Positions 8,870 through 20,418 of a DNA stretch of 41,381 bases are shown here, one piece after another. The translations under genes were made by a program, and so were the position numbers. This DNA comes from Paulinella micropora (lineage: Eukaryota; Cercozoa; Imbricatea; Euglyphida), in NCBI GenBank assembly GCA_009731375.1, contig BJOX01000083.1, forward strand, positions 947,958 to 989,338, written 5' to 3'. The notes beneath the pieces are model-generated. The model saw only the letters and a program-made list of their open reading frames with translations, did not search any database and was not told the DNA's origin. Numbering within the stretch: the first letter of the stretch is position 1; the number at the start of each line of letters is the position of its first letter.

Positions 8870-9109
8870 ATGTTATTAATATTATTATTTGTGTGCTCGG
8901 CTATCGCTCGGACTATGTGTGATTTTTTCATTTTAAATAAAGATTTTGGTAAGAAAACGGCGAATTGTATTCATTGTATTCAATCGGGTCTAAATAATAA
9001 TTTTACTTGTATATATATTAACAATTGTTTAAACGATTGTCGGTCATTTAGCGAAAGTATTCCTTTATTCTGTGCAGGTAGTGATGCTTCTTGGTATAAA
9101 ATACACTGA
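8870..9109 (+). CDS. Small cysteine-rich protein with a possible signal peptide
   Basis: 79 codons, ATG to TGA. Residues 1-14 are hydrophobic (MLLILLFVCSAIAR) and could be a signal peptide. Eight further cysteines follow in about 65 residues, including NCIHCIQSG and NCLNDCR. It is the only plus-strand ORF in this half of the element and shares its promoter with the gene at 8844. No homologue is recognised. It might be a secreted or envelope-linked product, or a chance ORF. Confidence 0.35.
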   Translation: MLLILLFVCSAIARTMCDFFILNKDFGKKTANCIHCIQSGLNNNFTCIYINNCLNDCRSFSESIPLFCAGSDASWYKIH

Positions 9110-9118
9110 TACGAGTGC

Positions 9119-9471
9119 TCACTTCTTTGAAGAAGTAGATGGAAGGCAAATGCCAATCAATAGTGTTAGGATTCCGACATAAGTATTAGCAACCTCGCAC
9201 GGCAAGTTCTTTTCAGATATCCTTACGATACAAAGGGCTATAATGGCAACGATGATACCCATTTGAAATAAGTATTTAATAAGTCTGCTGTCGGTTGGTC
9301 TGTTTTTTATACAACAACAATTCCAGTTATCTTCTAACTCATGCTCTACTTTTTTTCCTCAGTCTTTAGTTCTACTTCAAGAACACGAGACTTTAATTCG
9401 GGAGTTAGTTTGCCATCCATATCCATAATAGGTGGTGGTCTGTGAAGTCTGGTTGTATTATTGTTTGACAT
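9119..9471 (-). CDS. Two-helix membrane protein of PLV type, with one frameshift
   Basis: The ATG at 9471 starts a frame with NNTTRLHRPPPIMDMDGK and a charged helix, ending at a stop near 9350. The next frame, from about 9360 to TGA 9119-9121, has CCCIKNRPTDSR and two hydrophobic segments (MGIIVAIIALCIVRI and YVGILTLLIGICLP) before a basic tail (SSKK). Together they give about 117 residues. A short protein with two hydrophobic segments, the second ending in a proline and basic residues, recurs in PLVs and some giant viruses; I take it to be an inner-membrane or virion membrane protein. The frame changes in the T7 run at 9350-9356. Its start overlaps the end of the upstream gene by 14 bases. 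Confidence 0.5.
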
Positions 9472-9988
9472 TATCAAGAACGGCCACTCTGATTTCTGCT
9501 AATTGATTTGCTTGGTCTTGTAGTATATTCATAAGATTTTTATTTTCTTTTTCTAAATTAACTACCTTTTCCGCCATGTGTTGAAAAGCACTAACAAGTA
9601 TTGGTATGAAGTCCGTGTATGATATACCTTCAAAGTTTCCACCCCCATCGTCTGCTTTTATTCCACTTTCAGAAAAATCATTTATGCGTGTAAAAGCGTA
9701 TTAATATCTCAAATATTGTTTGAGAGTTTTATCTCTTCTGCTTCCCACTCAGCTCTACGAGTGGCAAGTATTCTATTAAAACAGTGCTTGCGTAAAAATA
9801 AGAAAAATAAGTTTGAAGTTGGGCTTGTTGTGCCCGAGTGAATTTAATGTCCTTAGTAATAGTCCACGCTACAAGTCCGCTGCTGCTTTGAATAAGCAAG
9901 TGTTCGCTGCCTTGTGCGGTCACGTTGTAGTAAAGCCTACTGTCCACGACCGTAGGCTGACGATATACAAATGGCAAAGCAGCCTAAA
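9458..9988 (-). pseudogene. C-terminal part of a fibre-like protein with an S74-type chaperone tail, heavily damaged
   Basis: Read leftwards, one frame from about 9977 has YNVTAQGSEHLLIQSSSG and TRAQQAQLQTYFSYFYAST. The frame changes near 9776. The next piece contains LATRRAEWEAEEIKLSNNI and a TGA at 9709-9711. After another change near 9690 the end reads SGIKADDGGGNFEGISYTDF followed by a long coiled coil to the TAA at 9458. The 'IAxD...G..YTDFIPILV.A' block followed by a coiled coil is typical of intramolecular-chaperone (peptidase S74-like) tails of viral fibres. The N-terminal, receptor-side part is missing, because unrelated DNA begins near 9985 and a stop (TAG) lies just upstream. No start can be assigned. 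Confidence 0.55.
9953..9986. repeat. Short inverted repeat at the virus-host junction
   Basis: TAGGCTG (9953-9959) and CAGCCTA (9980-9986) are exact complements 20 bases apart. Base composition changes here: AT-rich viral coding sequence ends and GC-richer DNA begins. Confidence 0.45.
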
Positions 9989-9989
9989 A

Positions 9990-10499
9990 TGCAGAGCGCA
10001 CAGTTGGAATATTATATTTCGGCGTCGCGCCGGGAAATCAGCTATTCTCACAGTGAGAGCTGGACCGTGCGAGCCTTTAGGCAGGCGAGCCGGCCCAGCG
10101 AGCGTGAGAATTTCAGTGAATTTCCCTGGCAAGGCGAAGATGTAATTTTCTGGGTCAGGCCCAACGCAAACGTCATTCACAATGCTTTACGATTGCGCAC
10201 AATTGTGCTTCCACGTGATTTTTTCTCGGAAATTTCGTTGAATTTCAACGGATGTCGCGGCTAAAAAAACCAAAATCCCAAACCAAAACACAGTCTGTAG
10301 AGAATGTATCCTTTCTGGAAGCAAATACCCCATGAGAAAGTGCTCTTTCTCATAGGCATGACCCAGAAAGCTCTTGTCGTGAACTTCCGAACGACGGCTT
10401 CAACATTCTCATCTCACGTGGATTGATAGAAAACGATGGGATCCAAGTCGGAGGGCTTGTCTCTTGTATATCCCAAGTAATACTAGAGCTTTGGTATGT
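9990..10499. other. Host 3' flank between the virus and the DUF1308-like gene
   Basis: This is unique sequence of mixed composition. A plus-strand frame (9971-10264) is open and encodes about 97 residues with GEDVIFWVRPNANV, but it starts inside the viral gene and I cannot assign it. A perfect small palindrome TCTCAC-A-GTGAGA lies near 10047. The part next to 10500 would be the 3' untranslated region of the host gene on the minus strand; I see no clear AATAAA signal. Confidence 0.4.
10311..10370. repeat. Nested hairpin in the 3' flank of the host gene
   Basis: The outer arms CTTTCTGG (10311-10318) and CCAGAAAG (10363-10370) enclose an inner perfect hairpin, ATGAGAAAG-TGCT-CTTTCTCAT (10332-10353). 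The element could fold in RNA of either strand. No tRNA boxes are visible. Confidence 0.5.
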
Positions 10500-10545
10500 C
10501 TATGTATATGATGGTGCGTGCGTTAGCCACGTTCGCAGTTCATAC
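10500..10545 (-). CDS. Host gene, terminal exon
   Basis: Acceptor TTTAG ends at 10546. One base completes the codon split at the previous donor, then YELRTWLTHAPSYT and a TAG at 10500-10502. The phase match (2 + 1) with the exon at 11059-11603 is the main support. Confidence 0.5.
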
Positions 10546-11058
10546 CTAAACATATACATACATACATACATACATACATACATACAAACATACATACATA
10601 CATACATATATACATACATAACATACATACAATACATACATGCATAACATACAAACATAACATACATAACATACATACATAACATACATGCATAACATAC
10701 ATACATAACATACATACATAACATACATACATAATTTAACGTGACAAAATATGACATGACATGACATAACATGACGTAGCGTTACGTTACGTTACGTCAC
10801 GTTACATCGTATTGCATTGAATTGCATTGCATGGCTTTGCATTGGATTGCTTTGGATTGCATCACATTACATTACATTACATACATACATACATACATAA
10901 CATACATAACATAACATAACATAACATAACATAACATACAATACATACATACATACATACATACATACATACACACATACATACATGCATATCATGATTG
11001 AATGTAGCATGGCATAAATTACACAACATATCATAAAAACATCACATATACAACTTAC
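10546..11058. repeat. Intron with (ACAT)n, (ATAAC)n and degenerate pentamer repeats
   Basis: 10546-10737 is (ACAT)/(ATAAC). 10741-10860 is a degenerate GTTAC/TGCAT pentamer. 10867-10990 is again (ACAT)/(ATAAC). A strong donor, GTAAGT on the minus strand, sits at 11053-11058. Confidence 0.7.
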
Positions 11059-11603
11059 CTGCCGCGTACTGCATTGAACCAGCTGCACGTTTCTGTGGTG
11101 GCACCAGTGTGCCCCTGTTCCGCAACTTGCCATTGCACCTCAGTTTTCTCACTACTGACCCGCTTGCAATTGTGCACCCCGTCAGGGGGGTTGTGTCTTT
11201 TCCCGGGCGTTTCAGTTTCCACGTCAGGCCGGTCCGTCGCGCCGTAACAAGGGATTGTGTTTCCTCCCTGACTACGTATTCTCTTGTCATTGGATCCGGT
11301 AATTGCAAGCAAGTGGGTCGTTTCATTCGCGCAACTGCCGTTTTTGCTTTTCTGCTGCGCTGACCCACCCATGCAAGCTTGCACACCCTTCTCTCCTTGA
11401 AAGCTCAAGTGAGGTTCAAGGCGGTTGGGTCGATGGCCTACAGACCGTGAGGGCCTCCACACGCTCTCACCTGCCTGAAATTCATGACCTACGTCTCCCA
11501 CAAGTGGAGAAAAATCCCTCACAAAATCGCCGTTGGCCCCGTGCACCGCAAAACTCGGTGATTTTCCCTGGACGACGTGACCTGAACCTTGCTCTGCCTG
11601 CAG
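11059..11603 (-). CDS. Host gene, long exon of the C-terminal extension
   Basis: The largest unique exon visible (545 bases). It lies between an acceptor (GACACAG, minus strand) at 11604 and a consensus donor AG|GTAAGT at 11058. The only open frame in phase with its neighbours encodes about 181 polar residues (for example GHVVQGKSPSFAVHG, GVHNCKRVSSEKTEVQW), without hydrophobic helices or a domain I recognise. Its Gly-, Ser- and Thr-rich composition suggests disorder. DUF1308 proteins I know do not have this part, so it is either a lineage-specific extension or a separate gene fused here by exon phase. Confidence 0.5.
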
Positions 11604-12484
11604 CTGTGTCGACAGAGCAAACAACACTGAGTACAAGTATGTGTGCTGTGTGTGTGTGTGTGTGTGTGTGTGCAGGTATGTACGCATCAGTCTTGAACAC
11701 TGCTTGATGTGTTTGTATGTATTTATGTAAGTATATCTGCGTATCTGTAGCGTATGAATCATCTACATACCTATGTTGTTGTATGTATGTAGGTATATGT
11801 TTGTCATGTACGAACGAATGAATGTGGTTGTATCACTTTATGTAAGCATACCTGCGTGTCATGAGTGTATGTCTGTATCTTATGAATCATCTACATACCT
11901 GTGCTGTCGTATGTATGTAGGTATATGTTTGTAACGAATAAATATATGAATGAATGAATGAATGAATGCATGCATGCATGAATGAATGAATGCATAAATA
12001 AATGAATGAATGAATAAATGAATGAATAAATGAATGAATAAATGAATGAACGAACGAACGAATGAATGAACGAACGAATGAATGAACGAACGAATGAATG
12101 AATGAATGAATGAATGAATGAATGAATAAATGAATGAATGAATGAATAAATAAATAAATAATGAATGAATGAATGAATGAATGAATAAATGAATGAATGA
12201 ACGAACGAATGAATGACTGAATGAATGAATGAATGAATGAATGAATGAATAAATGAATGAATGCATGAATGAATGCATGAATGAATGCATGAATGAATGC
12301 ATGAATGAATGAATGAATAAGTAAATGAATGAATGAATGAATGAATGAATGAATGATTGAATGAATGAAGCAAAAGTGTGCATGCATGCAGTGTAAGTGT
12401 GCATGAAAGTATGCAAGTATGGCTGTATGCATGCGCCAGTGTAAGGTAGGTATATATATATATATAAATATATATATATATATT

Positions 12485-12535
<51 letters not shown>

Positions 12536-12545
12536 GGAGAGAGAG

Positions 12546-12598
<53 letters not shown>

Positions 12599-12610
12599 TG
12601 TAATGTATAC
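11604..12610. repeat. Intron with (GT)n, a 430-bp (AATG)n array, (TA)n, (GA)n and (GATA)n
   Basis: 11653-11673 is GT. 11936-12365 is (AATG) with AACG, AATA and GCAT variants. 12450-12500 is TA, 12499-12547 is GA and 12548-12599 is GATA. 11700-11935 is a diverged GTAT-rich stretch in which ATGAATCATCTACATACC is repeated (11753, 11881), about 128 bases apart. Confidence 0.75.
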
Positions 12611-12664
12611 CTGTTCGTTGGCTTGTTTCTCTACACGTAGTCTCTTTGCGGGCGTACTACATTC
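12611..12664 (-). CDS. Host gene, exon with a basic nuclear-localisation-like motif
   Basis: 54 bases, 18 codons, phase 0 at both ends, acceptor ATAAG and donor CAG|GTATAC. It encodes ECSTPAKRLRVEKQANEQ; PAKRLRVEK resembles a monopartite nuclear localisation signal. Confidence 0.55.
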
Positions 12665-12939
12665 CTTATACATACATACATACATACATACATACATACA
12701 TTACATACATTACATACATTACATACATTATATACATACATGCATACATACATACATACATACATACATACATACATACATACATTACATACATTACGTA
12801 CATACATACATACATACATACATACATACATAACATACATAACATAACATACATACATAATATACATCATAACATACAACACATACATACATTACATACA
12901 TACATACATACATACATACACACACACACGCACATATAC
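12665..12939. repeat. Intron with (ACAT)n and ACATT repeats
   Basis: 12670-12930 is (ATAC)/(ATACATT)/(ATAAC) ending in a short CA run. There is no other unique sequence. Confidence 0.75.
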
Positions 12940-13003
12940 CTTGTCATGTCTCTTGTCCTTGTTCGCTGCGAGGTTCTGCTTCGCCGCTTGGTTGTGCCAG
13001 ATG
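12940..13003 (-). CDS. Host gene, exon after the conserved DUF1308 core
   Basis: The acceptor CCCCTAG follows a long pyrimidine tract; the donor is AAG|GTATAT. The exon has 64 bases: one base completing the split codon from 14056, then WHNQAAKQNLAANKDKRHDK. The phases join both neighbours. Confidence 0.55.
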
Positions 13004-14055
13004 CTAGGGGAGTGGGAATGGGAAGGAAAGAAAAAGGAAATAAAAACAAACGAAGCAAGGGGGGGGGGGGGGGGGGGAAGAAAAAAAGGNNNNNNNNNNN
13101 NNNNNNNNNNNNNNNNNNNNNNNNNNNNNNNNNNNNNNNNNNNNNNNNNNNNNNNNNNNNNNNNNNNNNNNNNNNNNNNNNNNNNNNNNNNNNNNNNNNN
13201 NNNNNNNNNNNNNNNNNNNNNNNNNNNNNNNNNNNNNNNNNNNNNNNNNNNNNNNNNNNNNNNNNNNNNNNNNNNNNNNNNNNNNNNNNNNNNNNNNNNN
13301 NNNNNNNNNNNNNNNNNNNNNNNNNNNNNNNNNNNNNNNNNNNNNNNNNNNNNNNNNNNNNNNNNNNNNNNNNNNNNNNNNNNNNNNNNNNNNNNNNNNN
13401 NNNNNNNNNNNNNNNNNNNNNNNNNNNNNNNNNNNNNNNNNNNNNNNNNNNNNNNNNNNNNNNNNNNNNNNNNNNNNNNNNNNNNNNNNNNNNNNNNNNN
13501 NNNNNNNNNNNNNNNNNNNNNNNNNNNNNNNNNNNNNNNNNNNNNNNNNNNNNNNNNNNNNNNNNNNNNNNNNNNNNNNNNNNNNNNNNNNNNNNNNNNN
13601 NNNNNNNNNNNNNNNNNNNNNNNNNNNNNNNNNNNNNNNNNNNNNNNNNNNNNNNNNNNNNNNNNNNNNNNNNNNNNNNNNNNNNNNNNNNNNNNNNNNN
13701 NNNNNNNNNNNNNNNNNNNNNNNNNNNNNNNNNNNNNNNNNNNNNNNNNNNNNNNNNNNNNNNNNNNNNNNNNNNNNNNNNNNNNNNNNNNNNNNNNNNN
13801 NNNNNNNNNNNNNNNNNNNNNNNNNNNNNNNNNNNNNNNNNNNNNNNNNNNNNNNNNNNNNNNNNNNNNNNNNNNNNNNNNNNNNNNNNNNNNNNNNNNN
13901 NNNNNNNNNNNNNNNNNNNNNNNNNNNNNNNNNNNNNNNNNNNNNNNNNNNNNNNNNNNNNNNNNNNNNNNNNNNNNNNNNNNNNNNNNNNNNNNNNNNN
14001 NNNNNNNNCCCCCCCCCCCCCCCCAAAAAAAAAAGAGAGAGAGAGAGAGAGCGAC
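13004..14055. repeat. Intron, mostly an unresolved gap flanked by poly-G and poly-C
   Basis: 13059-13077 is a G run, 13090-14008 is N, and 14009-14024 is a C run followed by A10 and (GA)n. The G run on the left and C run on the right may be reads running out of signal rather than genomic sequence. Confidence 0.6.
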
Positions 14056-14123
14056 GTGGTTGGGATGCGAAGGCGTTCTGTCAAGGCGCGTGCCCCGTGC
14101 AACAACACTGGGAAGTTGACGCC
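14056..14123 (-). CDS. Host gene, exon with the DUF1308 C-terminal motif (complete copy)
   Basis: The acceptor ATACAG precedes 68 bases encoding GVNFPVLLHGARALTE and RLRIPTT. The family ends with a very similar 'GV.F.V..H..RALTE' segment. The donor AC|GTCGC leaves two bases that join in phase with 13003. Two truncated copies lie upstream at about 14344-14387 and 14747-14788. Confidence 0.7.
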
Positions 14124-14132
14124 CTGTATACG

Positions 14133-14335
14133 TTATAAGGAATAGAGAAAAAATTTCGGCCAGAACACATTATCCCGTAATAACGGTACATTTGCTCTTC
14201 AAAGTTGTGAATAATTTCGGCCAGCCGGTAATTACGGTACATTTGTTGTCCACAAATACAAGTTAAGACCAAAATCCCCTGTATTTACGGTTGGCCGAAA
14301 GGTGAGGTGGCCGAAATTTTTCACCCGACCTTACA
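14133..14335. mobile_element. MITE-like element, copy 1
   Basis: Terminal inverted repeats: the left end runs from TAAGG to GAAAAAATTTCGGCCA (about 14136-14162), and the right end is TGGCCGAAATTTTTCAC then CCTTACA (about 14308-14334). No ORF is visible. Copy 2, at 17269-17446, has the same termini. A TA target duplication is possible but not certain. Confidence 0.6.
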
Positions 14336-14343
14336 TAGTGTTT

Positions 14344-14788
14344 AGGCAAGGCGCGTGCGGCGTGCAACTGAACAGGAAGGTTGACACCCTGTATGCATTA
14401 TATACATACATGACATAAAATTCCATACATTCCATACATTACATACATTACACATACATTACATACATTACATACATTACATTACATTACATGCATTACA
14501 TACATTACATACATTACATACATTACATACATTACATATATTACAATACATTACATACATTACATTACATTACGTTACATTACGTTACATTACACACACT
14601 ACATTACATTACGTACATTCATTACATTACATGACATTACATTACATTACATTACATTACATTACACATATTACATTACATTACATGCATTACATTACAT
14701 TACATTATATTACATTACATTACATTACATTACATTACATGTGAATCAAGGCGCGTGCCCCATGCACTAGAACAGGAAAGTTGACGCC
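14344..14788 (-). repeat. Two truncated exon copies in an (ACATT)n array
   Basis: Copies of the exon at 14056-14123 occur at 14344-14387 (GVNLPVQLHAARAL) and at 14747-14788 (VNFPVLVHGARALI, one base shorter at the acceptor). Both lose similarity shortly after ARAL and run into repeat, so neither has the donor. 14400-14740 is (ACATT)n. Confidence 0.65.
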
Positions 14789-14859
14789 TGTATGCAGACA
14801 TAGATAACATAGATTACAAGTATTACATACATAAATACGTACACACTGCATGCATACAT

Positions 14860-15545
14860 AACAAACATGAAGGAAGGAAGGTAGGAAGGAAGGAAGGAAA
14901 GAGGGGAGGAAAGCAGAAACGAGGAAAACAAAGACGTTAGGAAAGAAAGAAGGAAGAAAGAAAGGAAGGAAGGAAAAAGGAAAGGAGGGAATGCGTGAAT
15001 GAGGGAAATGCTGACCATTTTCTGTGCCTGTTGTAGGAAGTGTGATTTGGCTGTGGCGGTTGCACAGCGGTAGGAAGGAAAGAGGGAAGGAAAGAGGGAA
15101 GGAAATGGGAAAGGGAGCAGGGAAGGAAGCAGGGAAGGAAGCAGGGAAGAAAAAGAGGGCAGGAGGGAAATGCTGACCACTTTCTGTGCCTGTTGTAGGA
15201 AGTGTGAGTTGGCTGTGGCGGTTGCACAGCGGTAGGAAGGAAAGAGGGAAGGAAAGAGGGAAGGAAAGGGGAAAGAGAGCAGGGAAGGAAGCAGGGAAGG
15301 AAGCAGGGAAGAAAAAGAGGGCAGGAGGAAATGCTGACCATTTTCTGTGCCTGTTGTAGGAAGTGTGAGTTGGCTGTGGCGGTGGGACAGCGGTAGGAAG
15401 GAAAGAGGGAAGGAAAGAGGGAAGGAAAGGGGAAAGGGAGCAGGGAAGGAAGCAGGGAAGGAAGCAGGGAAGAAAAAGAGGGCAGGAGGGAAATGCTGAC
15501 CATTTTCTGTGCCTGTTGTAGGAAGTGTGAGTTGGCTGTGGCGGT
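14860..15545 (-). repeat. Tandem array of about 162-bp units of (GGAA)n plus an exon copy
   Basis: The segment TGCTGACCA...TTTTCTGTGCCTGTTGTAGG recurs at about 15009, 15171, 15332 and 15494, a period of 161-162 bases. Each unit has a 35-base exon on the minus strand (15016-15050, 15178-15212, 15339-15373, 15501-15535). It is bounded by CCACAG and ATG|GTCAGC and encodes NSHFLQQAQKM, with one N to K change in the 15,016 copy. The exon joins in phase 0 to the exon at 14123 and matches the family's 'TANS.F..AA...' segment. The rest of the unit is GGAA-rich. Confidence 0.65.
15501..15535 (-). CDS. Host gene, exon with the NSHFLQQ segment (first copy in the array)
   Basis: 35 bases: two bases completing a split codon, then 11 codons, with donor ATG|GTCAGC. 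Any one of the four near-identical copies could be the spliced one. Confidence 0.5.
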
Positions 15546-16326
<781 letters not shown>

Positions 16327-17066
16327 TTGCCTGGAGGGCTGACCTGATACAACATGGAGACGTGCCAGCAGAGAATGTATGTATAGATTATGTACTTTGT
16401 ATTGTGTTGTATTGTATTGTGTTGCATTTTGTCTTGTATTATCTTGTATTGTATTGTGTTGTATTGTATTGTATTGTGTTGTTTTGTATTGTATTGTTTT
16501 GCATTGTATTGTATTGTATTATAGTATTATATTTACTGTATTGCATTGCATTGTATTGTATTGTATTGTATTGTATTACATTGTATTGTATTGTATTGTA
16601 TTGTATTGTATTGTATTGTATTGTGTTGTGTTGTATTGTATTGTGTTATTGTATGTATTGTGTGTGTGTGTGTGTGTTATGTTATTTGCCTGGAGGGCTG
16701 ATCTGCTACAACGTGCACACGTGCCAACAGAGTATGTATGTAAAATGTATCTGCTTTTGTATTGTGTTGTATTGTATTGTGTTGCATAGTATTGTGTTGT
16801 TTTGTATTGCATTGTATTGCATTGTATTATATTGCAATGTATTGTAATGTATTGTATTGTATTGTATTGTATTGTATTCTATTGTTGTATTGCATTCTAT
16901 TCTATTGTATTGTATTGTATTGTATTGTATTGCATTGAATTGCATTGAATTGCATTGTATTGTATTGTATTGTATTGTATTGTATCGTATTATTTCTGGC
17001 ATTGTATGTGTGTTACGTATTTGCCTGGATGAATGATCTGCTACAACGTTCACACGTGCCAACAAA

Positions 17067-17160
<94 letters not shown>

Positions 17161-17268
17161 ATGTATGTATTGCATGTACTTTGTATTGCCTCGTATGTGC
17201 TGTATTGTGTGATCGTATGTATTCTTGCCTGGAGGGCTGATCTGCTGCAACGTCGTGTCGACAGAGCA
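16327..17268 (-). repeat. Array of partial copies of one exon between (TTGTA)n blocks
   Basis: Copies of the exon at about 17604-17658 occur at 16327-16375 (LLARLHVVSGQPSRQ), 16686-16733 (LLARVHVVADQPSRQ), 17027-17067 (LLARVNVVADHSSRQ) and 17227-17268 (diverged). A short remnant is at 17506-17536. The blocks between are (TTGTA)n, with TA and TG runs at 17071-17145. Only the 17.6 kb copy has the matching acceptor; the 17,027 copy has a GTAACA donor after its last codons. Confidence 0.7.
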
Positions 17269-17446
17269 TGTAAGGACCAGTGAAAAATTTCGGCCAGGAA
17301 ATATTTCGGCCAGTGATTTTTCACCGCAGAATACGTTGTTTTCGAACAAAACTTTGGGTGGCCGGAATTCTTCCCTTTCTTTCACCGCAAGACTTGTTAT
17401 TTTTGCCAAAATTTGAGGTGGCCGAAATTCTTCACTTTTCCTCATG
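17269..17446. mobile_element. MITE-like element, copy 2
   Basis: The left end is TGTAAGGACCAGTGAAAAAT followed by TTCGGCCA (17269-17297). The right end is TGGCCGAAATTCTTCACTT followed by TTCCTCATG (about 17417-17446). The two ends are complementary over about 27 bases with a few mismatches, and CATG flanks both sides. The termini match copy 1. No ORF. Confidence 0.65.
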
Positions 17447-17603
17447 TATACATGTATGTACTATGTCTTGTATTGTATGAACTGTATTGCATTATTTTAT
17501 GGATTGTTACCTCGAGGGCTCGCCAACAGAGTATGCATGTATATATATGTGTGTACTATGCACTGTATTGTATTATTGTATGTATTGCATGTGTGTGTTA
17601 TGT

Positions 17604-17658
17604 ATTTGCCTGGAGGGCTGATCTGCTACAACATGCAGACGCGCCAACAGACTCTTGC
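17604..17658 (-). CDS. Host gene, exon encoding LLARLHVVADQPSRQ
   Basis: The acceptor TGTGTAG ends at 17659. Two bases complete the codon split at 19597, then KSLLARLHVVADQPSRQ. This corresponds to the family's 'RA..LL.R..VVPD.PS.R' block. No GT donor follows at once, so the 3' end may be supplied by a downstream copy. Confidence 0.6.
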
Positions 17659-17754
17659 CTACACATACATTCATATATATGAACTCTTGCTTGCATACAT
17701 AGTTACTTTGATTGCTACACATACAAGACAGACACACAAGGCATCAACAGCGGA

Positions 17755-19596
<1,842 letters not shown>

Positions 19597-19640
19597 ATAT
19601 TTGCTGTTCGCGCGGACCCCCTACCGTTGCTATGATATCC
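19597..19640 (-). CDS. Host gene, exon with the VGGPRE motif
   Basis: The acceptor GTCGGCAG follows T7. 44 bases encode DIIATVGGPREQQI, matching 'F.sIldTlGGP.E' of the family. The donor is AT|GTAAC. Phases join 20339 and 17658. Confidence 0.7.
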
Positions 19641-19930
19641 CTGCCGACAAAAAAAGGTTCACTTATTACGCATTCGTACAAAAGCAACAAGGGAATCACT
19701 AAGCTACAGTAAGTAACCTAACGGGCAAGAAAATAAATGAATTAAAAGTAAATTGGATGAATGAATAAATTGAATCAATAAATGAATACATGATGTAGGA
19801 ATGTAGAGAAAGGTTAGAACACACCAGACAAGTGAATGAATAACTCAGGTGTTATATGATTATTGCAACATAAGATGGTGTATGATGAAGGCACCCGACA
19901 AAAGGAAAGAAAGATATATATATATATATA

Positions 19931-19961
<31 letters not shown>

Positions 19962-20061
19962 TATAAAAAATATATATATAAAAAAAATATATATATATAT
20001 ATAATAAGTATATATATATGTATATGTATATATAGAAAGAGAGAGAGAGAGAGAGAAAGAG

Positions 20062-20092
<31 letters not shown>

Positions 20093-20263
20093 AAAGAAAA
20101 GAAAAGAAAGAAAAGAAAAGAGAAGAGAAGAGAAGAGAAAAGAAAGTAAAAGAAAAGAAAGAAAGAAAAAGAAAGAAAGAAAGAAAAAGAGACAGAGAGA
20201 GAGAGAGAGAGAGAGATGGAGTGGACTTGAACTTGGTCAGCGCCGTGTGGCAGACGATGAGTG

Positions 20264-20320
<57 letters not shown>

Positions 20321-20338
20321 CAGAGAGATAGATCAGAC
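19641..20338. repeat. Intron with (AATG), (TA), (GAAA), (GA) and a partial exon copy
   Basis: 19735-19860 is a diverged AATG stretch. 19915-20035 is TA/ACAT, 20036-20215 is GAAA/GA and 20266-20326 is GA. At about 20217-20263 lies a second copy of the 3' half of the next exon (RTLIVC-type segment, CCAAGTTCAAG), also followed by a GTCC potential donor. Confidence 0.65.
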
Positions 20339-20418
20339 TTGAATTTGGTCAGCGCCGTGTGGCAGACGATGAGTGTCCGCCCCGCGAACCACGCCTGTAA
20401 CTGCGCCACCACCGGCGA
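20339..20418 (-). CDS. Host gene, exon encoding SPVVAQLQAWFAGRTLIVC
   Basis: The acceptor GGGGCAG precedes 80 bases, 26 codons plus two bases that are completed at 19640. TLIVCHTALTKFK matches the family's 'LF.CesA..dF.sI' block. The donor AA|GTCT is weak. Confidence 0.65.

Noticed and set aside
9813-10264. Small ORFs across the virus-host junction
   Set aside because: They mix viral and host sequence or lie opposite the fibre-like gene. The 97-codon frame has no recognised similarity.
12646-14145. Frames running through the N block at 13090-14008
   Set aside because: They are mostly unknown residues and have no content apart from repeats.
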